Source: Cryptosporangium minutisporangium (GTDB lineage Bacteria; Actinomycetota; Actinomycetes; Mycobacteriales; Cryptosporangiaceae). Taken from it: 64,000 nucleotides of DNA. The position numbers and the translations under genes were made by a program. The stretch's first letter is position 1, and each line of letters begins with the position of its first letter. Under the pieces are notes generated by a model. It was not told the DNA's origin, did no database searches, and saw only the letters and a program-made list of their open reading frames with translations. Below are positions 26,760 to 34,954 of this stretch, piece by piece. The stretch lies in contig NZ_BAAAYN010000023.1 of NCBI RefSeq assembly GCF_039536245.1, forward strand, positions 378,875 to 442,874. The letters are read 5' to 3'.

Positions 26760-27482
26760 ATGTCCGACAGTGTCAACAGCCGGCCCGACGGCCGGTCCGC
26801 CCGCTGGAGCGCCCACCGGGCCCGGCGGCGTGCCGAGCTGGTCGACGCCGCCGTCGCGGCGATCGAGCAGCACGGTCCGGAGGTCACCGCCGGGCAGATC
26901 GCGGCCGCGGCCGGCGTCGCCCGACCGCACCTCTACCGGCACTTCGACGACGCCGCAGACCTGCGCCACGCGGTCGTCGACCGCGCGCTCGCGCTGTACC
27001 AGGCCGGCCTCGCCCCGGTCTGGCGTCCGCAGGGAACGCCACGGCAGATGGTCCGCGCAGCGGTCGACGCGCATCTGGATTGGCTCTCGACGCATCCCCA
27101 GCTCCACCGCTACGCGCTCCGGGCAGCTCGGGACGTTGCCAGCGACCACCGCGCCCACATCGGCGTCACCGATGTGGCTGACCCGGTCGACGCCGCCCGC
27201 AGCGGTATCGCCGCGCACGTCGGCGCACTCGTTCAGGACGTGGTCCGCGCTCAGTCGCTGGAGGTCGAGATCGCGGAGCCCCTCGCCTACGGGCTGGTGT
27301 CGATGGTGGACGCGGCAGCGACCAGATGGATGGACCGCCCGGCAGGCCTCATTCGCGAGGAGTTCGCCGACCAGCTCACGGACTGGGTCTGGAGCGTCTT
27401 CGAGACCGCGTTCCGCGCCAGCGGCCTGCGGATCGAGCCCGATCGACCGCTGACGCTCGGTACTCCGCCGACCGGGCCCTGA
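26760..27482 (+). CDS. TetR-family regulator of the AurF-like gene
   Basis: This regulator has 240 residues. The helix-turn-helix is at about residues 22-68 (ELVDAAVAAIEQHGPEVTAG, AAAAGVARPHLYRHFDDAAD). The C-terminal ligand domain (MVRAAVDAHLDWLSTHPQLH) resembles regulators of cytotoxin or lipid stress genes. I chose the ATG at 26760. The 19-bp palindrome directly upstream supports autoregulation and repression of the divergent AurF-like gene. Confidence 0.9.
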   Translation: MSDSVNSRPDGRSARWSAHRARRRAELVDAAVAAIEQHGPEVTAGQIAAAAGVARPHLYRHFDDAADLRHAVVDRALALYQAGLAPVWRPQGTPRQMVRAAVDAHLDWLSTHPQLHRYALRAARDVASDHRAHIGVTDVADPVDAARSGIAAHVGALVQDVVRAQSLEVEIAEPLAYGLVSMVDAAATRWMDRPAGLIREEFADQLTDWVWSVFETAFRASGLRIEPDRPLTLGTPPTGP

Positions 27483-27582
27483 TTGGCATTTGCCTCGCCA
27501 ACCGCTCGGACCGGGCGTCGGCGGTCGTCCGTGGTCGGGGCTGGGGACGGGCGCGGCGGGTCGGGGTTCCCATCGAAAGCCG

Positions 27583-28772
27583 TCAGTGCAGCAGGTCGCG
27601 CTGGTAAAACACGTCGACGGTCAAGTCAGTGCCCGCGTGCTGCACCGCGTTCCTGACCAACTCGGAGAGGACGAGTTCAGCGGCGACCGCCGGATCCCCC
27701 CAGGTCCCACCGCTGCATGCGTCGCTGACCAAGGCGCGTGCCTGCGGCAATGCCACCGTTCCCGAACGCAGTGCGCGGTGAACCCGAAGGACCGGTAGAG
27801 GGAGGAGCGGCGCCTTCAGGAGGGCATGGTCGAGGGACTCGAACATCGGGATTTGGTACAGCCCCGTGACTCGCTGCAGGTGCGCGCGCATCGTCGACGA
27901 CGGCGCCACGGCGGCGACGCGTGCCGTGTCGTCGGGTCGGATCGGGCTTCCCCCGGCGGCTGCCCGTCCCAGGAACAGTTCGACCGCATCGCCCGGACCG
28001 CGGTGGTCCGCCTCGACCGACAGTCCGGGGACCGGGAAGACCCGCTCGAACGGAACCAGCAACCGGGAGCGGCTGGTCGCGAGGACCGCCAGGCGTGGGC
28101 TACCGGCCAGCAGCCGTTCGAGCACGGCTGCCAGGCCGCCCAGCAGGTGCTCGCAGTTGTCCAGGACGAGCAGCGTCTCCCGGTCGGCCAGCCACTGGAG
28201 GACGTCGTCCACCGCGGAGCTACCCGCACGCTCGCCGAGGCCCAGCACACCGGCGATCGCGGACGCGATCTGCAGCGGGTCCGCGATCGGCACCAGGTCG
28301 ACGTACCAGACCCCGTCGGCGAACCGCTCGCCCAGGTCAGGGGCGACGCTCAACGCCAGCCGCGTCTTGCCGACGCCCCCCGGCCCGACGGCCGTGACCA
28401 GACGATGGTGCCGCAGCGCCGCGGAGAGCGCCGCTCGCTCGGCCACCCGCCCGACGAACGGCGTCAACGTCGACGGCAGCGACGCGGCGATGGATTCTCG
28501 ACCGGGTTGATGATTCGGCGCGATCGTGGCCAGCTCCCGGCGATCGGCGATCGGCGATCGGCGATCGGCGATCGGCGATCGGCGATCGGCGATCGGCGAC
28601 CGGCGACCGGCGCCTGCAATTTGCGCAGCAACGAGGAGACATGGCTCTCGACGGTGCGGATGGAGATGAAGAGCCGCGCGCTGATCTCCGCATTGGTCAA
28701 ATGTTCGCCGATCGCGGCCAGCACCTCCGCCTCCCGGGCGGAGATGTCTACCTCGATCCCCCGTTGGACCAC
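27583..28772 (-). pseudogene. Chimeric, out-of-frame LuxR-type ATPase regulator fused to STAS/HATPase remnant
   Basis: Reading leftward, a GTG near 28772 begins a LuxR helix-turn-helix (ISAREAEVLAAIGEHLTNAEI, FISIRTVESHVSSLLRKL). A 70-bp array of 7-bp repeats follows, after which the HTH frame no longer matches the frame of the downstream NB-ARC-like ATPase (TPFVGRVAERAAL, Walker A GPGGVGKTRLAL, Walker B LLVLDNCEHL). After IRPDDTARVAAVAPSS the ATPase changes abruptly into the tail of a STAS domain (TGLYQIPMFESLDHAL). It then runs into an anti-sigma-type HATPase with N-box ELVLSELVRNAVQHAG, which stops early at DLLH. A deletion has apparently fused two signalling genes. Confidence 0.7.
28541..28610. 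repeat. 7-bp tandem repeat, 10 units, inside the LuxR-type coding region
   Basis: There are eight exact CGATCGG units (28541-28596) followed by two CGACCGG units (28597-28610). On the coding (minus) strand the array lies exactly between the LuxR HTH and the ADRRELATIA motif that leads to the ATPase. Because 7 is not a multiple of 3, each unit gained or lost changes the frame. I calculate that the HTH and ATPase frames join when the copy number is 2 modulo 3 (for example 8 or 11), so 10 units is out of frame. Confidence 0.93.
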
Positions 28773-28877
28773 GTCACGATTGTGCACACCGCAACGCCCC
28801 GCGTTGCGGTAGCGGAGAAAGGCGCCGCCGCCGAGCGCACGGCCGTAGATGCCGAGCATCCGCGCCGAGCACGGAGC

Positions 28878-28905
28878 CCGCTACGGACTTGCGAGTCCGT
28901 AGCGG
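28878..28905. other. Perfect 12-bp stem-loop in the intergenic region
   Basis: CCGCTACGGACT and AGTCCGTAGCGG form an exact 12-bp stem with a TGCG loop. It lies between the LuxR-type remnant and the secreted protein at 28975, 70 bases before the latter. It is not at the 3' end of a recognised gene in either direction, so it may be an operator, an mRNA leader structure or a scar of a lost gene's terminator. Confidence 0.6.
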
Positions 28906-28974
28906 CCACGGATGTCCGGCGATAGCGCCAGCCATTTACTAGTTCTGGTAGGTCTCGTGACCGAAAGGAACCAA

Positions 28975-29922
28975 GTGAGTAAACGAAAAGCACTGCGAAT
29001 TCTCCTTCTGCTGGGGGTGACAGCCGCGGCGGCGGCGAATCCGAAGCGCGTGGAAAGACGATTCACGGTGCGGCCACCGACGACGATGGTGCTCGGCATC
29101 ATCGCGGCGATGTTCGCGAGCGCACTCCTGGCGCTCGTGGCTCCGGCACCGGCGTCGGCCGCCGTGCCCGGCTACGAGTTCAAGCCAGGAGGCACCGCGT
29201 TCAACTCGGATACGTTCAAGAAACTGGAGGTGTCCTGCCCGTCCGGTAAGCGCGCCATCTCATCCGGGTTCGCCCTGATCGGCGCCGAGGGCAACGTCGC
29301 GCTCACCGCTCAGAGGATCAGCGCGACCAAGGCGACCATCACCGCCACCGAGGACCAGGACGGGACGACCGCCAACTGGCGGATCAGCGGCGGGGTCCTG
29401 TGCGCCAACCCGCTCCCGGGCCTGGAGTACAAGCCCGGGCCGGCGTCGGTCACGTCGAATTCCGTGTCCCAGTCGACTGCGGACTGCACTCCCGGCAAGC
29501 AGTTGATCGGCTACGGAGTGGAACTCGACCCGGCCTTTCCGTTGTTCGGTCAGGTTTCGATCGCATCGCTCGGTTTCGGGTCGACGGGCGTCTTCGCCAC
29601 TGACTTCGAGGACCAGGACGGCGGTGCGGGAAACAGGAGGCTGCTGGTGACGGCGGTCTGCGCGAATCCGCTGCCGGGGTACAAGATCCTTCCCGGTCAG
29701 GGATCCCAGGTCAGCAGCAATGCAGTCAGGTTCGACACCGCCCGGTGCGCGACCGGCGACAAGTCGCTCGCGGCGGGGTGGACCGCCACTGGCGGTGGCC
29801 AGACGCTGATCACCTCCGTCAACACCGGAGAACTCGGGGCGGACACCGGCGCCTCCGAGGACGACGACGGCTATGAGCCGACCTGGCAGCTCCGTTCCAG
29901 CATCATCTGCGTCACTGGGTAG
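28975..29922 (+). CDS. Secreted protein of three homologous cysteine-paired repeats
   Basis: The GTG at 28975 with AAAGGAA upstream gives 315 residues; an internal ATG at 29086 would start directly at a classical signal peptide (VLGIIAAMFASALLALV, cleavage near ASA-AVPGY). The longer form has an additional basic and hydrophobic leader. The mature part is three repeats of about 80 residues, each starting PG(Y/L)xxxPG and holding one Cys in a (S/D/R)CxxG(K/D) motif and another near the end (LCANPLPG, VCANPLPG, IICVTG). The function is unknown; it resembles actinobacterial exported repeat proteins. Confidence 0.8.
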   Translation: MSKRKALRILLLLGVTAAAAANPKRVERRFTVRPPTTMVLGIIAAMFASALLALVAPAPASAAVPGYEFKPGGTAFNSDTFKKLEVSCPSGKRAISSGFALIGAEGNVALTAQRISATKATITATEDQDGTTANWRISGGVLCANPLPGLEYKPGPASVTSNSVSQSTADCTPGKQLIGYGVELDPAFPLFGQVSIASLGFGSTGVFATDFEDQDGGAGNRRLLVTAVCANPLPGYKILPGQGSQVSSNAVRFDTARCATGDKSLAAGWTATGGGQTLITSVNTGELGADTGASEDDDGYEPTWQLRSSIICVTG

Positions 29923-29936
29923 GGGAGGAAGCGTGC

Positions 29937-29963
29937 TCGCCGGTGCCCCGCGGGCACCGGCGA
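29937..29963 (+). terminator. Hairpin after the three-repeat secreted protein
   Basis: TCGCCGGTGCCC and GGGCACCGGCGA form a perfect 12-bp stem with a 3-base loop, 14 bases after the stop codon. Confidence 0.75.
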
Positions 29964-30026
29964 CCACGTCTAGGCCCCCGGAAGCTGGCCGCGTCGCGAA
30001 ACTCGCGTCGTGGATCGCTCGGGGCC

Positions 30027-30746
30027 CTACTCAGCGCCCTGTGCCTCGATCAGGTCGAGGTCGCGGACGCAGAAGCCGTGGTGCTGGAAGGTCTCGTTGA
30101 GCACCGTGCCGAGGCACTGCCGGACCGAGCGGCCCCGGGCGTACGGGGGCCAGACATCGTCGTCGGGCACCGGCGCTCGCGCCGCCAGCTGCACAGCGGT
30201 GACCTCGTCGAGCCAGCCCTCGAGCTCAGCGGCCTGCGCCTCACGCACGCGCACGATCTCGTCGAGCACCGGATCGAGCGAGAGGTCAAGCCCGTGCGCT
30301 CCACGGTAGGGCTCGACGGTCGTCCCGAGGCCCATCGGCGTGAACAGCTCCGTCGAGCCCAAGCAGCAGCGGCGGAACCACGAGTCGTGGACGAAGACCA
30401 GGTGGCGCATCGTCTGCACCGCCGACCACTCGTCGTTCACGCTGAGGCGCTCGATGCCGGGCGTACGGCGGATCCGCTCGACCGTGGCGGCCCAGCCGGC
30501 ATGGAGCTGACGCGATGCCTCGCGCAGATCGGCAGGGTCCTCGGAGCGGATCAGCACCCGCACCGGATGACGCCGGTCGAGCTCTGCCTCGACGTACTCG
30601 GTGACCTCGACACCGTTCACCACGAGGTTGGTGACGAGCCCGTCGATCACGGCATCCTGCATGACGACGCCGACCAGGCGTGCCCCGGTCAGGTCGCACT
30701 CGCGGAACTCGGCACCGTGCAGATCCTCATCGACATACCGCGTCAT
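30027..30746 (-). CDS. DinB-like protein with N-terminal pentapeptide-type segment
   Basis: This protein has 239 residues from the ATG at 30746. The first 45 residues have pentapeptide-repeat character (LHGAEFRECDLTGARLVGVVM). The rest resembles the DinB four-helix bundle, with a candidate metal histidine in NDEWSAVQTMRHLVFVHDSW and a second near HHGFCVRDLD. DinB-fold enzymes in actinobacteria include mycothiol-dependent transferases and many proteins of unknown function. The gene is alone, convergent with the secreted repeat protein. Confidence 0.75.
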   Translation of the reverse strand: MTRYVDEDLHGAEFRECDLTGARLVGVVMQDAVIDGLVTNLVVNGVEVTEYVEAELDRRHPVRVLIRSEDPADLREASRQLHAGWAATVERIRRTPGIERLSVNDEWSAVQTMRHLVFVHDSWFRRCCLGSTELFTPMGLGTTVEPYRGAHGLDLSLDPVLDEIVRVREAQAAELEGWLDEVTAVQLAARAPVPDDDVWPPYARGRSVRQCLGTVLNETFQHHGFCVRDLDLIEAQGAE

Positions 30747-30874
30747 GCTCCGGATACTAGGTCCGCGCACCGACAAAACCAGCCCCAGCTTGATTTGGCC
30801 TCGTCCAGGTCGGACCGAGCCCGAAGAACGCAACAGCACGCTGGTGGCCCGACTCGCTGCCGCGAGGAATTGAC

Positions 30875-31975
30875 TCAGCGCGGCGGGCGACGCACGACGT
30901 CACCGTCGAGGTGGGAGTCCGGCTCGGAGCCAGGACCGAGCGCGGACCGCTCGCCGTAGGCCGCCGCAGCTCCGGCTGCAGTGCTCGAACGCAGCAGGAG
31001 AAGGCCGACGACCGCGACGGCGGACGCCTCGGCCAGAGCGATCGCGACCTGCGACGCCGACGTCGGCTGGCCGAGCAGGTCGGGCAGGGTGAGCAGTCGC
31101 TGGGCCAGCGCACCACTGGCGAGGAGCAAGAGCGCCCTGGCCCACGCGTCGCCGGCCGGATTCGGGGCCACGGCCTGACGCAGCAGGTGGCCGCAGGCGG
31201 CGAGGACGAGCAGCGCGCACGACAGTCCGACCGGGTCGAGGGCGTACTCCGTGCCATACCGGCTCGCCTGCTCGACGCCCAGCAGTACTGGCACAGCAGC
31301 GACCGTGCCGATCGCCAGCGCCATCAGCCAGGGTGTCGCGGCGAGCGGCGGAGCCTCGTCGGTGAACGCGGACATCGCCGCGACCAGCAGGAGACCGACG
31401 AGCAGATGCACCCACGGGTAGACGCGCCACGGGGCATCACCCGTCGTCGTCAGGATCGTCGTCAGGGTCGGCGTCAGCGCGGCGGCGGTCGCCAGCAGGG
31501 CCAGCGCCTGGGCGGCGCGGCGGTTGCCGAGTACCAGCGCCAGGTAGGGCAGCGCCCAGGCGGAGCCGACGACCATCGACGCCGCGGACCACGTCGAGTG
31601 CTGCTGCCCGAGCGTCCAGCCGGGCGGGGCCGCCGGCAGCCAAGTGAGCGACCCGGCTGCCCACGCCTGGATCGCCAGCCCGCCGGTGGAGACCACCGCC
31701 GACGCCAGAAGGGCGGTCAGTACGGCCCACCGGATGGCCGCGGGCCAGGGCGGCGAACCGACTCGGGCCAGGCGCAGCCGAACCGCCAGCGCCAGAACGC
31801 TGGCCACCTCCGACCAGTCCGGCCGGCCGAAGTCGGCGATGTACTCGTCGTGTTCGGGGTCTCCGGTCAGCGCGCTCTCCAGGAACGCCGCAACCATGTC
31901 CTCTTCCCACGCGGCCCGATGCGACGCCGGCAGGACCCGCAGCACCCGTCGGTACCGTTCCTCCAGCTGATTCAC
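30875..31975 (-). CDS. Multi-pass membrane protein co-expressed with PadR regulator
   Basis: This protein has 366 residues. The first 75 are soluble and acidic with the pattern RYRRVLRVLPASHRAAWEEDM, which is common in actinobacterial proteins encoded directly after PadR regulators. About eight hydrophobic helices follow, and the protein ends in an acidic and basic tail. The GTG start overlaps the PadR stop in a GTGA. The family probably acts downstream of PadR in membrane stress or transport, but no function is established. Confidence 0.75.
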   Translation of the reverse strand: MNQLEERYRRVLRVLPASHRAAWEEDMVAAFLESALTGDPEHDEYIADFGRPDWSEVASVLALAVRLRLARVGSPPWPAAIRWAVLTALLASAVVSTGGLAIQAWAAGSLTWLPAAPPGWTLGQQHSTWSAASMVVGSAWALPYLALVLGNRRAAQALALLATAAALTPTLTTILTTTGDAPWRVYPWVHLLVGLLLVAAMSAFTDEAPPLAATPWLMALAIGTVAAVPVLLGVEQASRYGTEYALDPVGLSCALLVLAACGHLLRQAVAPNPAGDAWARALLLLASGALAQRLLTLPDLLGQPTSASQVAIALAEASAVAVVGLLLLRSSTAAGAAAAYGERSALGPGSEPDSHLDGDVVRRPPR

Positions 31976-32319
31976 GACTCACCGCCCAGAGCCGGCGCCG
32001 GCCCTGGGGCGTCGAGCCGGCGCGCCGCCAGCCGGGCGTTCACGACCATCCGTGCTGCCTCGGCGGCGAGCGCCTGTCGACCGGCGTCGGTGATCCGGTA
32101 GTACCGGCGTAGCCGCCCCTGCCAGGCCTCTTCCCGGTCGTATTCGACCAGGCCGTCGGTGACCAGCCGGTCCAGCATCCCGTACAGCGACCCGATCTTG
32201 AGGTGCACCTGGTCGTTCGACAGGTTGGCGACCTCCTTCACGATGCCGTAACCGTGCCGTGGTTCGTCGGCGAGCGCAGTGAGGAGGAAGAAGGTCGGTT
32301 CCGTCAGCCGCTTGTTCAC
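31972..32319 (-). CDS. PadR-family transcriptional regulator
   Basis: This is a small winged-helix regulator of 115 residues. The pattern EPTFFLLTALADEPRHGYGI, then LKIGSLYGMLDRLVTDGLVE and RRYYRITDAGRQAL, is diagnostic. The longer open frame upstream (to 32769) is antisense to a chemotaxis remnant and is not real. TATATT ends 6 bases before the GTG at 32319 and could be a -10 box for a leaderless transcript. It overlaps and precedes the membrane protein gene, forming a two-gene unit. Confidence 0.88.
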   Translation of the reverse strand: MNKRLTEPTFFLLTALADEPRHGYGIVKEVANLSNDQVHLKIGSLYGMLDRLVTDGLVEYDREEAWQGRLRRYYRITDAGRQALAAEAARMVVNARLAARRLDAPGPAPALGGES

Positions 32320-32398
32320 CGCCACAATATAATGCAGAGAAGGATATCGTGCTCGGTGGGCGCGCCTGACTGTTGGTGCCGCGGTCGACCGAGAGCGG

Positions 32399-32806
32399 TC
32401 ACTGACCGGTCGTCGATGCGGTGACCTGCGCGGTGGCATCGTTGAGCCGTCGGATGACCTCGTCGAGGGTGGCCTGCTGCGCGGCCGTGACCGCCCGGAC
32501 GTCGGAGATCGTGGTGTCGATGCCGGAGATCGACTCGCTGACGGTCTGGATGGCGCCGACAACGGCGGTCGTGTCGCGGTTGAGCTGCCCGAGCGTTTCG
32601 GTGATCGACGCCGAGGAGTCGGCGGTGTTCCCGGCCAGCGTCTTGACCTCGTTGGCGACCACGGCGAAGCCGGCCCCGGCCTGCCCGGCGCGAGAGGCTT
32701 CGATGGTGGCGTTGAGCGCGAGCAGATTGGTCTGCCGGGCGGCTCCGCTGATGATATGCGCGACATCATCGACGGCGCGGAGGCTGCTGCGCAGCGCGTC
32801 GAGCAT
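32399..32806 (-). pseudogene. Methyl-accepting chemotaxis protein, signalling-domain fragment only
   Basis: About 135 residues match the cytoplasmic hairpin of chemoreceptors, including the highly conserved tip ([32 protein letters not shown]). Sensor, membrane and HAMP regions are missing. Upstream bases (32807 to about 32880) still encode something like [11 protein letters not shown] in another frame, suggesting a frameshifted remainder. The ATG at 32806 lies mid-domain. This is a remnant, not a functional receptor. Confidence 0.75.
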
Positions 32807-33143
32807 CTCCCGCGCGCGGGGATAGGCAGGTCCGCGGTGGCTTTGCCTCGCGGGCCGCCACCTGCCGCCCCACGGCCGCGGAGGTGTGCAGTCGGCTAAG
32901 CCGAGGAACTGGCCCGCACTACTGCTCCGGATATCAGCGCTGGAGACACTCGGCTCGGCGGGCCGCGCCTCGCGGCTGCTTGAAGCGGACGAGACGGAGT
33001 TTCGAGAACACTGTCGAGCATTTCCTGGACGCCATCGGCTGGCCGAACTGAGTGCACGATCGGTCCAGTACGGCGACGCCCGCCTGAGCCGAGTGATCGA
33101 TGGGACACTCTGCGTCCCACTGCCGAAGCCGCCGGGGGCTGCA
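32807..33143. other. Region between chemoreceptor remnant and HAF protein
   Basis: The first 75 bases hold out-of-frame chemoreceptor sequence on the minus strand. The rest has an open plus-strand frame continuous with the next gene but no family similarity. I see no convincing gene here. It should contain the promoter of the downstream secreted protein. Confidence 0.45.
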
Positions 33144-34352
33144 ATGCTAGTGCGACGGCGACCGCGTAGCGTCTACCGTCCGGTGAGGACACTCGCCGTG
33201 TTGACGCTCCTGCTGGCCTCGCTCCTGGTGGGCGATCCGGCCGGGGCCGCGGCTCCACGGATAGTCACCGTCGCGCTGCCGGTCCCGGCCGGATATACCG
33301 GCTCAGCCGAGGACATCAACTCCTCCGGTCAGGTCGCGGGCTCGGTAGAGCGCGGTGCCACCAGGCAGCCGGTCCGCTGGGACGGCAGCACCCGGGTGGA
33401 TCTGCCGATCGGCGAGCTACCCGCGGGTGGAGCGGCGGAGATCAACGATGCCGGCACGGTGTTCGGCATCGTCGGGGGCGGCGCGGGCACCTACAATTTC
33501 GCCCGGCTCTGGCGCGCCGATGGCTCCACCGAGGACTGCGCCGCGGGTTACTACTTCACCGGGCTCCTGCGGCTCAACGAGCGCGACCAGTCGGTCCTGG
33601 AGACGAGCCAGCCCAGGGGCGGTGGCTCGAACGGAGTGCTGTTCTGCCCCGCCGTTGGGCACGTCACGCCAACCGGGGGCTACTTCGTCCGGGCCTACGG
33701 GATCGACGATGCGGGCCGGGTGGGCGGTGGCACGGTCTTCGTCGCCGAGCGCAAGCATCGACCCACGATCGTGCGGCCCGGCGCGGACCCGGTGTACCTA
33801 CCGATACCAGAGGGCACCGCCGGGCATGTCTACGACTTCGGGCCGGCCGGGACGGTGGTGGGCGCCCTCGGACAACCGACGCTCAGCTCGGGCTCGTCCG
33901 GAGTCTGGGGCTTCACCCTGATCCCCGAACAGGCCGTGGTCTGGGTGGGCGACCGGATGATCCGGCTGGGCACGCTCGGCGGTCCGACCAGTGCGCCACT
34001 GACGACCGGTCGGGGCGTGAACCGGATCGGCGACATCGTCGGAACCTCAGTCACCGCGTCCGGACAGACCCACGGTTTCCGCTGGCGACTGGGCCGGATG
34101 ACTGATATCGGGACGCTCGGCGGGCCGTCGAGCACACCGGCCGCGGTCGACGATCTCGGTCAGATCGTCGGCACCAGCACGACCGAGTCCGGCGAGACGC
34201 ACGCCTTCCTGTGGACCGGCGGCCGGATGATCGACCTCGCCCCGGGCGAGACGGCCAGCACCGCGACCGCGATCAACAACCGAGGCCAAATCGCCGGCTC
34301 GATCACCACCGCCGACGGAACCCGCCCGGTGGTATGGACGGTGCGCCGGTAA
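33144..34352 (+). CDS. Secreted HAF-repeat protein
   Basis: This exported protein has 402 residues. The signal peptide is at about residues 1-36 ([17 protein letters not shown], cleavage near GAA-APR). The body is built from HAF-type repeats, seen best in the second half as [36 protein letters not shown] and [11 protein letters not shown]. Each has a (V/I)N-x(2-3)-G-x-(I/V)-x-G core followed by HGFRW or HAFLW. Such proteins are thought to form beta-propeller-like folds; no catalytic function is known. I chose the ATG at 33144 because the signal peptide begins there. Confidence 0.82.
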   Translation: MLVRRRPRSVYRPVRTLAVLTLLLASLLVGDPAGAAAPRIVTVALPVPAGYTGSAEDINSSGQVAGSVERGATRQPVRWDGSTRVDLPIGELPAGGAAEINDAGTVFGIVGGGAGTYNFARLWRADGSTEDCAAGYYFTGLLRLNERDQSVLETSQPRGGGSNGVLFCPAVGHVTPTGGYFVRAYGIDDAGRVGGGTVFVAERKHRPTIVRPGADPVYLPIPEGTAGHVYDFGPAGTVVGALGQPTLSSGSSGVWGFTLIPEQAVVWVGDRMIRLGTLGGPTSAPLTTGRGVNRIGDIVGTSVTASGQTHGFRWRLGRMTDIGTLGGPSSTPAAVDDLGQIVGTSTTESGETHAFLWTGGRMIDLAPGETASTATAINNRGQIAGSITTADGTRPVVWTVRR

Positions 34353-34552
34353 CCCCTGAGGCCGTTGCCGGCAGCCTTTCCGCGGTGCGGACCCGACCGC
34401 ACGGATCGGCTGCGGCTACTCGAGGTGCGCGGCCTCCGGGGCGTCCATCCCGCCTCTGACCGCGGCGACAGCGAGACGAAAGCGTCGCGTCAGCGCGAGG
34501 TGATTCAGTGCTGGACGACCCGAAAGTAGGGCAGTGGAATCGAAGGAGTGCA

Positions 34553-34747
34553 ATGGCTGTCATCTCACGCATCGTTGTCGGAGCGGCTCTGGCGGTTGCT
34601 GCGACGTTCGGCGTTGTCGCAGCGGCCGGCAGCGGTCAGGACGGTGCGTCCCCTGTTCACGTCGCCGGGGACGGGGACTCGGTTCGGATCACCGACGACG
34701 TCACCCAGTCGGCCGGTGACGTAGGGATCCAGAACCGCGACTTCTGA
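34553..34747 (+). CDS. Small secreted peptide, 64 residues
   Basis: An ATG preceded by GAAGGAG at 4-base spacing opens a 64-residue frame. Residues 1-27 look like a signal peptide (AVISRIVVGAALAVAATFGV, cleavage near AAA-GSG). The mature part of about 35 residues is polar and acidic (VHVAGDGDSVRITDD), without cysteines. A tandem pair of hairpins follows directly. I do not recognise a family; the position just before a SARP regulator may be coincidental. Confidence 0.6.
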   Translation: MAVISRIVVGAALAVAATFGVVAAAGSGQDGASPVHVAGDGDSVRITDDVTQSAGDVGIQNRDF

Positions 34748-34797
34748 CCGCTCGGTTCGGTAGTAGTACCCGCCGAACCGGCGGCTCGTCACCCTCA

Positions 34798-34829
34798 GCG
34801 CCCCGTCGACCACCTGGTCGACGGGGCGC
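34798..34829 (+). terminator. Very strong hairpin after the small secreted peptide
   Basis: GCGCCCCGTCGACCA and TGGTCGACGGGGCGC pair over 15 bp with only CC between them. A second hairpin (CGGTTCGG 34753-34760 with CCGAACCG 34773-34780) lies just upstream, directly after the stop codon. Together they should insulate the SARP gene. Confidence 0.85.
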
Positions 34830-34954
34830 AGGCCGTCCCCGGGAACCGTTCGAAGCGGCACTCGTACCGTGCGACCCGGCACTAACCCGGGAGACTCCGC
34901 GCGCCCCGGCAGGTGAGGCTAGCCGGAACGGAGAATTCCACGGGGGAGGAACGC

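Noticed and set aside
28541-28610. Iteron-type origin or CRISPR
   Set aside because: Units are only 7 bp without spacers, they lie inside a coding region, and there is no replication gene nearby.
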